Shown here piece by piece: positions 1-8,798 of a DNA stretch of 64,000 bases; the first letter of the stretch is position 1, and each line of letters starts with the position of its first letter. The stretch is taken from NCBI GenBank assembly GCA_963707275.1, contig CAVPPH010000002.1:310001-374000 (forward strand), read 5' to 3'. Position numbers and translations under genes: made by a program. Source of the DNA: JACKBK01 sp963707275. Its GTDB lineage: Bacteria > Chloroflexota > Anaerolineae > JAAEKA01. Below the pieces are notes generated by a model. It worked only from the letters and a program-made list of their open reading frames with translations, did not search any database and had not been told where the DNA came from.

Positions 1-874
1 CGCCGTGTAACCCGATCTCGTAGAACACGGAAGGCATTTGCAGGCCCAGATGCGGATCGTTGGCCAGCAGCGGCATGCCGGTCGTGCTGCGGCTGCCGGC
101 GACCACCCAGTTGTTGCTGCCGATGTCGCCGCCGTCCGATTTCAGCAGGCGGCGCAGGGCCGTGGCGTCTGTGTAGTCCAGGCCGCGCAGCCCGCTGTAG
201 CTCTTGACTTCGGGCGGGATGACATACGGCCCGGCCTCCGGGTAAGCTGGCAGCAAGTCCGATGCGGCGTCCGCGCCCAGCAGGTCGATGAGCTGGGCGC
301 GCATCAGTTCATTTTCCCAGTTGGAGGCCAGATTGTAGGCCATGGCCTTGCCCCAGGCGACGCTGTGCAGCGGCTGCCACGGCTCCGGCTGGTAGCCCAG
401 AATGCGAAACTCCAGCGGCAGGTCACCTTCGTGTTGGCCGATGTACGCATTGACGCCGTCGCTGTAGGCTTGCAGCGCGGCTAGCGTGTCCGGGCTGACG
501 TGATCCAGGTCCTGCTGCGCGGCGCGGTTGGTGCCGACAGTGCGCAGGAAGCGGTCGGTGTCCAGCGTGGCGTCGCCCAGCACTTCAGACAGCCTGCCCA
601 GCCCGACCCGCCGCTGGAAATCGAGCTGGAAGAGCCGGTCCTGGGCATGGACGTAACCCTGCGTGAAATAGAGGTCGTGGATGCTGTCGGCATAGATCTG
701 CGGCACGCCCCACTCGTCGCGGTAGATGGTCACCGGCGCCTGCAGGCCGCTGGCGGTAATTGTCCCGTTTGTCTTGGGCAGGGGAGAAAAGGCAAAAAAG
801 CCAGCAGCGCCAACCAGAACAACCAGCGCCACCACTAGCACACCGAGCACGATCAACACAACTCGACGAGCCAT
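1..874 (-). CDS. Penicillin acylase family protein, N-terminal part (cut by window edge)
   Basis: This is the N-terminal ~291 codons of a penicillin-amidase-type Ntn hydrolase, which cleaves amide bonds of acyl-amines outside the cytoplasm. An N-terminal hydrophobic helix (about residues 4-28) looks like a signal anchor. The A-chain pattern YRDEWGVPQIYA follows, then the helical region, and then the autoprocessing junction GSNNWVVAG near residue 253. The Ser of SNNW there is the expected N-terminal nucleophile of the mature B chain. The downstream NDPHLGL motif is also typical. The start ATG at 872-874 has only a weak purine-rich element (GAGG) upstream. The reading frame is open to base 1, so the C-terminal two thirds lie outside the window. 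The family is clear; the substrate cannot be told. Confidence 0.88.
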   Translation of the reverse strand, partial: MARRVVLIVLGVLVVALVVLVGAAGFFAFSPLPKTNGTITASGLQAPVTIYRDEWGVPQIYADSIHDLYFTQGYVHAQDRLFQLDFQRRVGLGRLSEVLGDATLDTDRFLRTVGTNRAAQQDLDHVSPDTLAALQAYSDGVNAYIGQHEGDLPLEFRILGYQPEPWQPLHSVAWGKAMAYNLASNWENELMRAQLIDLLGADAASDLLPAYPEAGPYVIPPEVKSYSGLRGLDYTDATALRRLLKSDGGDIGSNNWVVAGSRSTTGMPLLANDPHLGLQMPSVFYEIGLHG

Positions 875-973
875 AAGTTTTGTTTCCTCTCAGAACAGGA
901 ATAACGAGACGGTTCAGCGTGCCACAAATTGCACGAATTTCGCTAATCACTCTGTGAACACAGAAACCGCGAA

Positions 974-1049
974 TGTCTTTGCGAGGCTTGGCGAAGCAAT
1001 CTCTCCGGTTGTTCAGAAGGATTGCTTCGCCGCAGCGGCTCGCAATGAC
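974..1049. repeat. REP-like palindromic intergenic repeat, copy 1
   Basis: Imperfect inverted repeat with outer arms of the type TTGCGAGG...CTCGCAATGAC and inner arms GAAGCAATC...GATTGCTTC. Related copies lie at 1913-1988 and 8122-8202. All three are between genes, as expected for a dispersed REP/MITE-like element. Confidence 0.8.
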
Positions 1050-1145
1050 TTAAGGAAACTTCGTTTACGATGTGCTAACTCAGAGTCCGTAACTGGTGAA
1101 ATTCGTGTAATTCGTGGCAAGGGCTGTTCTAGGCACATCGGCCAG

Positions 1146-1832
1146 TTACGTTTGACCTTCATTGGTCCGGTTGGCGTAGAAATCGCACAGATCGCGCAGG
1201 ACGCAGAGTTCGCAGCGCGGCGAGCGGGCAATGCAAACCTCGCGCCCGTGTCGGATCAGGTTGAGATGTAGGGCGTAGAACCAGTCGCCCGGCGCGAGCG
1301 ATTCCCACAGCGCCTTGATCTTGGCCGGGTCGTCCTTCGGCCCTGCCAGACCAAGACGCTGGCTGACGCGTTGGACATGGGTGTCCACCGGGAAGGCCGG
1401 CTTGTTGAAGCAGAAAAGCAGCACGATGGACGCCGTCTTGTGGCCGACGCCATCCAGGCTGGCCAGCCAGGCCGTCCCTTCCTCCACCGGCAGATCGGCC
1501 AGGAAGGAGATGTCGAACGCGCCGCGTTCGTCGAGGATGCGCTGCAAAGCGGCCTGGATCCGTGGCGCTTTGGTGGGCCCCATGCCGGCCGGGCGAATGA
1601 CCGCGGTCAGTTCTTCCAGCGGCGCATGGAGCACCGCCTGCCAGTTGCCGCTATAGGTCGCCTGCAGCCGCTCAAAGGCGCGCCCGCTGTTGATGTCCGA
1701 CGTGTTGGCGCTGAGCATCGTCAGCACCAGTTCGTCCATCGGCTCGAAGTCAGGCCGCCAGTCGGGATGGCCGTACTCCTCTTGCAGGCGCTGATAGACA
1801 GCGGCGGCTTTTTGTTGCAATACCTCGTTCAT
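1146..1832 (-). CDS. nth: Endonuclease III (DNA glycosylase/AP lyase)
   Basis: HhH-GPD base-excision repair glycosylase with AP lyase activity against oxidised pyrimidines. It is 228 residues long, close to the usual 210-230. The helix-hairpin-helix LDGVGHKTA (residues 126-134) carries the catalytic Lys132, and PVDTHVQRV carries the catalytic Asp150. The C-terminal [4Fe-4S] loop is complete as C200-x6-C207-x2-C210-x5-C216. The gene stands alone between two REP-like repeats. It is intact, with no frame break. The family assignment is firm; substrate range is inferred from the family. Confidence 0.95.
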   Translation of the reverse strand: MNEVLQQKAAAVYQRLQEEYGHPDWRPDFEPMDELVLTMLSANTSDINSGRAFERLQATYSGNWQAVLHAPLEELTAVIRPAGMGPTKAPRIQAALQRILDERGAFDISFLADLPVEEGTAWLASLDGVGHKTASIVLLFCFNKPAFPVDTHVQRVSQRLGLAGPKDDPAKIKALWESLAPGDWFYALHLNLIRHGREVCIARSPRCELCVLRDLCDFYANRTNEGQT

Positions 1833-1912
1833 GCTATCTCATTCTGTTGGCGGGAAACACCGGAGTGCTTACTGCGAACAACGATTACGTCGTAAACAAA
1901 GTAAACAGGAAT

Positions 1913-1988
1913 GTCATTGCGAGGGTTGCCGAAGCAATCACTCACGTGTCACAAGCAGGATTGCTTCGCCGCCGCGGCTCGCAATGAC
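1913..1988. repeat. REP-like palindromic intergenic repeat, copy 2
   Basis: Second copy of the GTCATTGCGAGG...GAAGCAATC...GATTGCTTCGCC...CTCGCAATGAC inverted repeat. It lies between the nth start and the end of the YwiC-like gene. Confidence 0.8.
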
Positions 1989-2013
1989 GCAGGATAACTT
2001 TGTCTACGATGTA

Positions 2014-2853
2014 CTAAATCAGGAACCCTGCAGCGATCAGCAAACCCCCGACGATCTCCACGCCGACCTCCGTGAAGCCGAATTGCTTGACGTTGGGTAC
2101 CGCCCGCGGCGCGCGGTAGACCCAGCCTGCGCGTAGCAGAAAGCCCGCAAACGGGATGACCGCCAGCCACGACCACCAGGTCAGGGCTGCACCGGCTGTC
2201 ACGAGAATCAGCGCTGCCATATGTCCGCCCAGCAGTAGTCGCCGGCTGGCAGGTCGCTCGTGGGTATCCGCCAACCGCACGCGCACGTAGAGCACGCCCA
2301 GCGCGTTTTGCATGGCCAGCAGCGCCCACAGCTTCCATACGGCGGCGTCCACCGTACCGGTCGCGGCAATGTATGCGGCCGGCGCCATCAATGCCAGACC
2401 GACCGCGCCGGTCAGTTCCATGGACAGGGCGCGCATGGCTGCCCGGCCGCTGCGCGACGCCAGCAGGTACATCACAAGCACGGCGGCAAAGGGCAGGATC
2501 AACGCGGCCAGCGCGATGCGTCCCAACGCCAGCAGGCCCAGCAAACAGAGCGCGGCGACGAGGCCGAAGCCGAGCGTCCAGCCGAGCGCCAGCGGCTCGT
2601 CGGCCTTGCGGCCGCGGCCGCGGCGGATGCGCAGCAGAGCTGTGGCCGGCTGGCGGCTCATATAGGCGCTCAGGCCACCGATCAGGGTGAACGCCAGTGC
2701 CAGCCCGCTGAAGGGCGCAGTCTCGCCAGCCAGACTGCCAACCAGCGCGCCTGTAAGAAAGGGAACCAGCAGCCATGACCAGGCGCCATGTTCGGTGGGA
2801 ACGACAAGGGTTTTGCGAAACCAGGTACGCCGCGGCGCGGCTGTCTCAGCCAT
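2014..2853 (-). CDS. YwiC-like family integral membrane protein
   Basis: A 279-residue polytopic membrane protein. The N-terminus carries the family signature PTEHGAWSWLLVPF (about residues 19-32), and the rest is a series of 7-8 hydrophobic helices. The family is found in Bacillus (YwiC) and many Chloroflexota; its biochemical role is not established. The gene is intact and downstream of nothing obviously related. The start ATG at 2851-2853 is the first in frame. Family assignment rests on the EHGAW block and overall length. Confidence 0.75.
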   Translation of the reverse strand: MAETAAPRRTWFRKTLVVPTEHGAWSWLLVPFLTGALVGSLAGETAPFSGLALAFTLIGGLSAYMSRQPATALLRIRRGRGRKADEPLALGWTLGFGLVAALCLLGLLALGRIALAALILPFAAVLVMYLLASRSGRAAMRALSMELTGAVGLALMAPAAYIAATGTVDAAVWKLWALLAMQNALGVLYVRVRLADTHERPASRRLLLGGHMAALILVTAGAALTWWSWLAVIPFAGFLLRAGWVYRAPRAVPNVKQFGFTEVGVEIVGGLLIAAGFLI

Positions 2854-3291
2854 AAAATGACTCTCCGGCGAGGATTTTGGATTGAACTGAACTGGAAAAC
2901 GAACGGCGGGGATGTTTCTGCGTGGTACAGGCGAAAAGAGCGTGGACTGGACCCGGAAACAAGCACGACAACTCCGTTCCGAACAAGTGGCATTCTACAC
3001 GAAGGCCCGCCAAACGTCAATGCGCCGCGGCTTGCATCGCGGGGGTGAGAGGTGTAGAATTCGGCGTGGTTTTGGGGCGTATTGCGTATCCGAACAACAA
3101 TCTGTGTATCTTTCGGTCTGTGGGTTATGTTCCGGGAACCGACCTTACAACAGCGAACCGCAATGACTCGCAGATCGAAAGAAGCACAGATGTTCACCAG
3201 GAAGCTGGATGAGCAATACGCACTACGACGTCTTCCCGAAGCCACACACATTCAAAACAGGCCAGCATTGTCCACCACGTTACAGGAGCAT
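2854..3291. other. Intergenic stretch, mostly without recognisable features
   Basis: 438 bases between the YwiC-like gene and the cupin gene. I see no convincing protein-coding frame, tRNA or repeat. One sigma-70-like promoter candidate for the cupin gene is listed separately at 3032-3060. Confidence 0.5.
3032..3060 (+). promoter_or_regulatory. Candidate sigma-70 promoter upstream of the cupin gene
   Basis: TTGCAT (3032-3037), a 17-base spacer, then TAGAAT (3055-3060). It would give a transcript with a leader of about 225 bases before the cupin start. Supported only by box match and spacing. Confidence 0.35.
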
Positions 3292-3669
3292 ATGATGAGC
3301 GACCCCCGCCCGCTTACCGAGTTTCCATTGGAGAGAGTCCACGACGAAGGCGCCGTCAACGCCAGCATCCGCTGGGTGATTACGGAGAAAGATGGTTCCG
3401 AAAACTATGCACTGCGCGCCATCGAGCTGGCAGCGCACGGCAACACGCCCCATCACACCCACTGGTTTGAACACCAGAACTATGTCATCGAGGGTCAGGG
3501 TACGGTTACTATCGGCGACGACACCTTTGCCGTCAAGGCCGGCGACGTGATCTTCGTGCCGGGCGACGTGCCGCATCAGTATCGCAACACCGGCGATGGC
3601 CCCCTGAAGTTCTTGTGTGGCATACCGCAGCCGTGGATCAAGGATGCCAGGGCTGCAAACGGGGATTAG
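3292..3669 (+). CDS. Cupin domain protein
   Basis: A single-domain cupin of about 125 residues. The first cupin motif HHTHWFEHQNYVIEG supplies the usual His/His/Glu metal ligands, and the second, GDVIFVPGDVPHQY, supplies the last His. Substrate is unknown; small cupins of this kind often bind a metal and a small molecule or act as epimerases or sensors. The start is placed at the ATG pair at 3292/3295 because an AGGAG Shine-Dalgarno sits at 3284-3288; the second ATG has the better spacing. The open frame extends upstream to 3082 but that part is low quality. The stop overlaps the convergent kinase gene by four bases. Confidence 0.82.
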   Translation: MMSDPRPLTEFPLERVHDEGAVNASIRWVITEKDGSENYALRAIELAAHGNTPHHTHWFEHQNYVIEGQGTVTIGDDTFAVKAGDVIFVPGDVPHQYRNTGDGPLKFLCGIPQPWIKDARAANGD

Positions 3670-4919
3670 TTGTCGGGCTGGTGGCCGTTTTGGCAGGGCA
3701 GCCAGAGGGCCACGGTGTTGCCGTGCTCTGCCTGCTGATGGAAACATAGCTGGCCGCCCACGAGGCTGGCGTACGCTTCCAGGTCGTCCATCTCGTTGTG
3801 CTCGGCTTCGTGGCAGCGGCACTGTCCGTCGTCATGTACGGTCAGAGCCACCACCTGATCAACCGTGGACAACCGCACGTCAACCCGGCTGACGCCGATG
3901 TGGTTGACCATGTGGTTGAGCGCCTGGTCAGCGACGTGATAGAGCGACAGCTCCTGGATCGGCGTCAGGTCGCCGGGCAACTCGCTGACCTGCACATCAA
4001 CCGCCACGCCGGTGCGATGCGACAGAGCTCTGGCCCGTGATTGGAGCGCCTCCACCAGTTCAGCGCTCTCCAGCGGGGCAGCCTGCAACTCGTTGACCCA
4101 TTCTGTGACGGATTGGATATCGGCTTGCACCGACTGTTGCGCGTCGTGGACGGCGTCACTGTCCGCCTGCGATTTGCCTGCCAGCGATCCCGCTAGATTA
4201 TCCAGTTGGCCGGCGAGGGAGGCAAGCGTCTCGACGACGCTGCTGCGCAACTGATGCGCCAGCCGCTTGCGCTCCCGTTCCACCGCCAGCACTTCGGCGG
4301 TGGCTGCATATTCCCGCCAGCGCATGTGCGCCTCTTCCTCCTGGTGTTGCTGTCTGCGTAACAATCCGCCGAGATAGGCTACCAGAAGCGGCAGGAAGTA
4401 GAGCAGGTCGGGCCGCAGGATCGGCACCACTGCCGCGATCTGGGGATCGTTGGGCATCCATTGGTGCATGGCCAGACCGATCAGCATGTGTAGCGTGCCG
4501 GCTGTAGCCGACCCCAGCAACGCGCCCTTCCAGCCAAACTGCCAGGCGATCAGCAGCAGCGGAATCATCACCAGCACGCCCGGCTCCACGACGTAGATCG
4601 AGCCGACTGACATCATGTCGAAGCGCGCCATGCCCAGATTCTGCAAGAGTGACGTCAGCGTTGTCTGGCAGACGAGATAGACCGTCAGCGTGATAAGCAC
4701 GAACCACTGGCCAAGCCGGCGTTCGATTCCAGGAAGATAGACCACCAGAGCCGGGATGAGCGCGATGGCGACCAGAAACGCAACCTGAGGGTCAGGCATC
4801 GCTGCATTTTGCCAGATGTTGGTCAACCCGAGCATGAATACGCTGGCTATAGGCAGCAGCACAGACACCCGTAGCAACAGGCGCATTTCGTGAGTGGTAG
4901 GTTCGGTTGAGGAGTTCAT
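3666..4919 (-). CDS. Sensor histidine kinase-like protein, degenerate (NarX/DesK type)
   Basis: About 417 residues. The N-terminal half has roughly six transmembrane helices. A linker and a HisKA_3-like dimerisation segment follow (ERERKRLAHQLRSSV), where the His aligns with the phospho-acceptor, and then a poorly conserved ATPase region. The N-box appears as ADQALNHMVNHIG and the G-box region as VHDDGQC followed by Cys/His-rich sequence. The nucleotide-binding motifs are weaker than in standard kinases, so activity is uncertain. No response regulator gene is adjacent. The start MNSSTEP at 4917-4919 is preferred; an in-frame ATG at 4973 would add 18 residues. Confidence 0.65.
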   Translation of the reverse strand: MNSSTEPTTHEMRLLLRVSVLLPIASVFMLGLTNIWQNAAMPDPQVAFLVAIALIPALVVYLPGIERRLGQWFVLITLTVYLVCQTTLTSLLQNLGMARFDMMSVGSIYVVEPGVLVMIPLLLIAWQFGWKGALLGSATAGTLHMLIGLAMHQWMPNDPQIAAVVPILRPDLLYFLPLLVAYLGGLLRRQQHQEEEAHMRWREYAATAEVLAVERERKRLAHQLRSSVVETLASLAGQLDNLAGSLAGKSQADSDAVHDAQQSVQADIQSVTEWVNELQAAPLESAELVEALQSRARALSHRTGVAVDVQVSELPGDLTPIQELSLYHVADQALNHMVNHIGVSRVDVRLSTVDQVVALTVHDDGQCRCHEAEHNEMDDLEAYASLVGGQLCFHQQAEHGNTVALWLPCQNGHQPDN

Positions 4920-5098
4920 ATCGATCTCGCGCTGGGTCCGCAACGGGACGCTCAGACGGCCATAGCTTCCCACACTTGACGGAAGTTGTCTGTATATGGC
5001 ATACCAGTTACCATGTTGCGTCCGATTACGACGCTGCCAGGTAAGAACCGTTTGGACGGACGTCTCAGTTGGTTTATCAGCGACGCGCGGCTCCCTGT

Positions 5099-5155
5099 GG
5101 ATCGTAGTAGGCGCCTCGGCGTCTCAGAACGGTGCCGAAGCGCCTGCTACGATCC
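5099..5155. repeat. Imperfect hairpin repeat upstream of the TlpA-like gene
   Basis: Arms GGATCGTAGTAGGCGCCTCGGC and GCCGAAGCGCCTGCTACGATCC pair across a 13-base loop with single-base bulges. It spans the alternative GTG start at 5132 of the next gene, which argues for a start downstream of it. Confidence 0.7.
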
Positions 5156-5182
5156 AGCTACTTGTATGTCGGTGGCACTCTA

Positions 5183-5716
5183 TTGAACACAAAACGTTGG
5201 TATACATTGACGGCTGTTATAATCGTATTCGGTGTAGGCGCGCTGATTTGGGGACGTGTTCCATCAGGCGCGGTTACTGGCGCCTTGCCGCCCGCGCCGG
5301 CCATCGGACATCCGGCGCCGGATTTCACGTTGGCCACGCTGGACGGCGAGCCGCTGACACTGAGCGAGTTGCGCGGCCAGCCGGTGGTCATGAACTTCTG
5401 GGCGTCCTGGTGTGGTCCATGCCGCTCGGAGATGCCGGAATTGCAGCGCCTGCACGATCGTCTGGCCGATGCCGGCGTAGTGATGCTGGGCGTCAACCAG
5501 GGTGAAACGCCAGAGGTGGTGGCGCGTTACCGCGAGGAAATCGGCGTTGATTTTCCCACGGCGCTTGACCAGCGGACCGGTGTCAGCCAGCAGTATCTGG
5601 TCAACTCGCTGCCGACTACCTTCTTCATCGACCGCGACGGCGTGATCCAGACAATGTTCATCGGCCCCATGACCGACGCCGTCCTGGCCGAGAACCTGCG
5701 CACGATCTATCCGTAG
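5183..5716 (+). CDS. TlpA/ResA-like thioredoxin-fold protein, membrane-anchored
   Basis: An extracytoplasmic thiol-disulfide oxidoreductase of the AhpC/TSA-Redoxin-TlpA group. An N-terminal hydrophobic anchor is followed by APDFTLATLDG and the active site WASWCGPC (Cys77 and Cys80 from the TTG start), then the cis-Pro region SLPTTFFIDRDG. Such proteins reduce apocytochromes or assist cytochrome oxidase assembly. The TTG at 5183 is chosen because the only upstream in-frame start (GTG at 5132) lies inside a palindromic repeat; this is inference. The next gene is Lgt-like, only 164 bases away. Confidence 0.85.
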   Translation: MNTKRWYTLTAVIIVFGVGALIWGRVPSGAVTGALPPAPAIGHPAPDFTLATLDGEPLTLSELRGQPVVMNFWASWCGPCRSEMPELQRLHDRLADAGVVMLGVNQGETPEVVARYREEIGVDFPTALDQRTGVSQQYLVNSLPTTFFIDRDGVIQTMFIGPMTDAVLAENLRTIYP

Positions 5717-5880
5717 GCGTGGGTGGCGGATAGCTGATTGCACATAGCAGGATGCAGTTGGTCGATAGAAGTTCCGATCCGCGGCTTCCTCTCAATCTGC
5801 GGTTCTCAGTTGACACACCATCCGTTACGTCTCTCATTCTACTCGTTCAGCATTCACCAGGTCACCACTAACCGTTTCCT

Positions 5881-6645
5881 ATGCTTCCTACCCTTCCCAT
5901 CGGCCCGTTGCGCATTCAGACCTTTGGCCTCGCGCTGATCCTGGCCTACATGGCCGGCCTCTGGCTGGCAGCGCGGCGCGGCCCGCGCCACGGAATCGAC
6001 GGCGATCACATCTACAATGCCGGCTTCTACGCGCTGCTGGTCGGCCTGGCAGCCGCGCGCCTGGGGCACGCCATCGCCTATTTCGAGGTCTATCGCACCG
6101 ATCCGATGCAGCTACTTTCGCTCAGTCCGGGTGCGTTTCTTCCCCTGGCCGGCCTGCTGGGCGGGTTGGCGATGGTGGCAATCTACCTGCGGCGTCACCG
6201 CCTGTCGGCGGTGGCCTTTGCGGACGCCGCCGCGGCGGGCATCGTACTGGCGCTGGCAGTGGCTGCGCTGGGCGATTTCCTGGCGGGACGCAGCCTGGGC
6301 GCGCTAAGCAACGCGCCGTGGGCGGTGGATCTGTTCGGCGTGCAGCGCCAACCGGTCGCGCTCATTGAAGCCGCGGCGTTGGGCGGGCTGCTGGCGGTCC
6401 TGTTGCTGATCGACAACCGGCGGACGCTCAGACCTGGCCAGCTTGCCCTGCTGTCGCTCTTCGGCTACGCGACGATTCGTCTGTTCAGCGAGCCGTTACA
6501 CGCTGACAGCGCGGTCGTCGGTGACGGCTGGCGAGTCGTTCAGATCGTGGCGCTGGCAGTGATCGCCCTCAGCGGCTGGCTGCTGGGCCGCACTGCCGCC
6601 CGCCCGCTAGAACCTGACAAGGAAGCGCCACCAGCGCCTGTTTGA
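5881..6645 (+). CDS. Prolipoprotein diacylglyceryl transferase-like membrane protein
   Basis: A 254-residue polytopic membrane protein resembling Lgt, which attaches diacylglycerol to the lipobox cysteine of prolipoproteins. Lgt-like blocks seen are PLRIQTFGLALILAYMAG at the N-terminus, AARLGHAIAYFEVY (the arginine-containing signature region), RQPVALIEA (counterpart of RHPTQLYEA) and YATIRLFSEP near the C-terminus. Several normally invariant residues differ, so it may be a divergent paralogue not needed for lipoprotein maturation. It follows the TlpA-like gene on the same strand; a shared redox or envelope role is possible but unproven. Confidence 0.65.
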   Translation: MLPTLPIGPLRIQTFGLALILAYMAGLWLAARRGPRHGIDGDHIYNAGFYALLVGLAAARLGHAIAYFEVYRTDPMQLLSLSPGAFLPLAGLLGGLAMVAIYLRRHRLSAVAFADAAAAGIVLALAVAALGDFLAGRSLGALSNAPWAVDLFGVQRQPVALIEAAALGGLLAVLLLIDNRRTLRPGQLALLSLFGYATIRLFSEPLHADSAVVGDGWRVVQIVALAVIALSGWLLGRTAARPLEPDKEAPPAPV

Positions 6646-6686
6646 CGCACGCTCACACGCGTGCTATCCTGCGCACTCCCGTTAGT

Positions 6687-6742
6687 GTTGGTAGTTGCGG
6701 CTTCAGCCGCCTCCGGAGGCGGCTGAAGCCGCAACTACCAAC
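6687..6742. repeat. Perfect 56-base palindrome
   Basis: Two 28-base arms meet with no loop at 6714/6715 (centre CTCCGGAG); the outer arm begins GTTGGTAGTTGCGGC. It lies between the Lgt-like gene and mtaB. It resembles the GGCTGAAGCCGC-type mobile palindromes seen in many bacterial genomes and could also act as a bidirectional terminator. Confidence 0.85.
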
Positions 6743-6768
6743 GAGACCATGAATGGTCGGAACCTGTC

Positions 6769-8076
6769 ATGCGAATCTACCTTGAAACCCTGGGCTGCCG
6801 CCTGAACTACAGCGAGATGGAAACCCTTGGCCGCGAGCTGTCGGACGTGGGACATCATGTTGTCCCATCGCCGGACGAGGCCGACGTTTGCGTATTGAAC
6901 ACCTGCGCGGTCACCGGCGAGGCGGCGCGCAAGTCGCGCCAACTGGCGCGCAAACTGGCGCGCAGCAACCCCGACGCGCGCCTGGCCGTCACCGGTTGCT
7001 ACGCGACGCTGGAACCGGAGACCGTCGCGGCGCTGCCCAGCGTCAGTTTGGTGGTGGAGAACCGGCGCAAGGAGCTGCTGGCCGAGCTGTTGCAGCCCTG
7101 GTCGGCCGAGCTGAACGGCCAGCAGTGGTTGCGGCTGGAGCCGGAAGCGCCCGCCCAGCCGGCCGGCCGCACGCGCGCTTTCGTCAAGGTACAGGACGGC
7201 TGCAACAACCACTGCACCTTCTGCATCGTCACCGTGGCGCGCGGCGAGGAACGCAGCCGGCGGCTGGCAGACATCGTGGACGAGGTGCGCCGGCTGGCGG
7301 TCGAGGGTTACCAGGAGGCGGTGCTGACTGGCGTCCATCTGGGCGGCTACGGCAGCGACCTGGAGGCAGACCTTCCCGCGCTGGTCGCTGCGATTCTGCG
7401 CCACACCGACTTGCCGCGACTGCGCCTCAGTTCGTTGGAACCGTGGGACATTCGCCCGGAATTCTTCGATCTGTGGCAGGCGAGCAACGGGCGGCTGTGT
7501 CCGCATCTGCATCTGCCCTTGCAGGCTGGCTGCGACCGAACGTTGAAGCGCATGGCGCGGCGCACGCGGATCGATGACTTCCGCGCGCTGGTTGGCGCGG
7601 CACGGGAGCGGATCCCCGATCTGGTGCTCACCACCGACATGATCGTTGGTTTTCCCGGCGAGAGCGAGGCCGATTTCGACGAGAGCCTGGGCTTCGCCGA
7701 GGAGATGGGTTTCGCTCACATCCACGTCTTCCCCTATTCGGCGCGCGCCGGCACGGCCGCGGCTGGCTTCAGTGGCCAAGTGCCGGTTGAGACGCGCCGC
7801 CAGCGGGTGGCAGCCATGGAAGCCGTGGCTCGCCGAACCGGCGACGCTGTGCGCCAACGCTTCGTCGGTTCGACGCGGCCGGTGTTGTGGGAGAGCTGCG
7901 AGCGGCCTGCCAACGGGCACAGCCCAGTCTGGACCGGCCTGACCGATAACTACCTGCGGGTGCGCGCCGCTGCGCCGTCCGGCGTCGATCTGGAGAACCG
8001 CATCATCGCGACGCGGATGCTAGGCGTCAGCGGCGATTGTCTGGACGGGCAGGTGCTGGTCACCGACGAAGGGTAG
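6769..8076 (+). CDS. mtaB: tRNA (N6-threonylcarbamoyladenosine37-C2)-methylthiotransferase MtaB
   Basis: Radical SAM methylthiotransferase that converts t6A37 to ms2t6A37 in tRNAs reading ANN codons. The N-terminal UPF0004 domain has three cluster cysteines, C10 (TLGCRLN), C46 (NTCAVT) and C77 (TGCYAT). The radical-SAM motif is CNNHCTFC, with cysteines 145, 149 and 152. A C-terminal TRAM-like segment follows (RPVLWE...GLTDNY). At 435 residues it has family length. The TLGCRLNYSE N-terminus and CAVT block favour MtaB over MiaB or RimO. It is intact, and the start ATG is 26 bases after the palindrome. Confidence 0.92.
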   Translation: MRIYLETLGCRLNYSEMETLGRELSDVGHHVVPSPDEADVCVLNTCAVTGEAARKSRQLARKLARSNPDARLAVTGCYATLEPETVAALPSVSLVVENRRKELLAELLQPWSAELNGQQWLRLEPEAPAQPAGRTRAFVKVQDGCNNHCTFCIVTVARGEERSRRLADIVDEVRRLAVEGYQEAVLTGVHLGGYGSDLEADLPALVAAILRHTDLPRLRLSSLEPWDIRPEFFDLWQASNGRLCPHLHLPLQAGCDRTLKRMARRTRIDDFRALVGAARERIPDLVLTTDMIVGFPGESEADFDESLGFAEEMGFAHIHVFPYSARAGTAAAGFSGQVPVETRRQRVAAMEAVARRTGDAVRQRFVGSTRPVLWESCERPANGHSPVWTGLTDNYLRVRAAAPSGVDLENRIIATRMLGVSGDCLDGQVLVTDEG

Positions 8077-8121
8077 TCACACAGCGGGGTCCGCATCCTG
8101 TCTTTTCAATAGCGCCTCACT

Positions 8122-8202
8122 GTCATTGCGAGCCGTCTGCGGCGAAGCAATCTCTCGGCTTTATCAGAGAGACTGCTTCGGCGGCCGCCACCTCGCAGTG
8201 AC
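8122..8202. repeat. REP-like palindromic intergenic repeat, copy 3
   Basis: Third copy of the GTCATTGCGAGCC...GAAGCAATCTC...CTGCTTCGGC...CTCGCAGTGAC element. It lies in the 280-base gap between mtaB and the HIT gene; the rest of that gap shows nothing recognisable. Confidence 0.78.
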
Positions 8203-8356
8203 ACCATGGCAGGTGAGCCGTCAGTGCTCCGCTCGTTTCATCCATCGGGGTGTCGGGCGCAGCCCATCCCGGCGGCTGCTTTGAAAATGGCGCCTCACTG
8301 TGGCTCGCCCAGCTTTGAACACACCCCATCGGTAACAGTTACGAAGGATTTACACA

Positions 8357-8704
8357 ATGACCACAGACTGTATCTTCTGCAAGATCATCGCCGGGGAGAT
8401 ACCGGCCAGCAAGCTCTATGACGACGAGCATGTGCTGGCGTTCAACGACATCAATCCGCAGGCGCCGACGCATGTGCTGGTGATCCCCAAACGCCACATC
8501 GAGTCGCTGGCGACCGTGACTCCCGAAGACGGCGAGTTACTCGGCCACTTACTGACGACCGCCTCACGTCTGGCGCGCGAACTCGGTCTCACTGAGCGCG
8601 GCTACCGGGTCGTGTTTAACATTGGCCAGGACGGCGGCATGGCGGTGTATCATCTACACGCGCATATCCTCGGTGGTCGACAGATGCGATGGCCGCCCGG
8701 CTGA
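8357..8704 (+). CDS. HIT family (histidine triad) nucleotide-binding protein
   Basis: HINT-type nucleoside phosphoramidate hydrolase of 115 residues, the usual size. The N-terminus has CIFCKIIAGEIPASK (Cys5, Cys8). The histidine triad is HLHAH (residues 99-103) followed by ILGGRQM. The start MTTDCIFC at 8357 is preceded by GAAGGA. It is a single gene with no evident operon partner. The natural substrate of bacterial HINT proteins is not settled; purine nucleoside phosphoramidates are the known in vitro substrates. Confidence 0.93.
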   Translation: MTTDCIFCKIIAGEIPASKLYDDEHVLAFNDINPQAPTHVLVIPKRHIESLATVTPEDGELLGHLLTTASRLARELGLTERGYRVVFNIGQDGGMAVYHLHAHILGGRQMRWPPG

Positions 8705-8798
8705 CGCAACATGTAAGATCGACCGCTGCCCGGCGCGTCTCATGCCCAGCAGGAGCTAAACCAGGCGTCCCGTTGAAGGCAGGAGAAAGAGACGTGCA

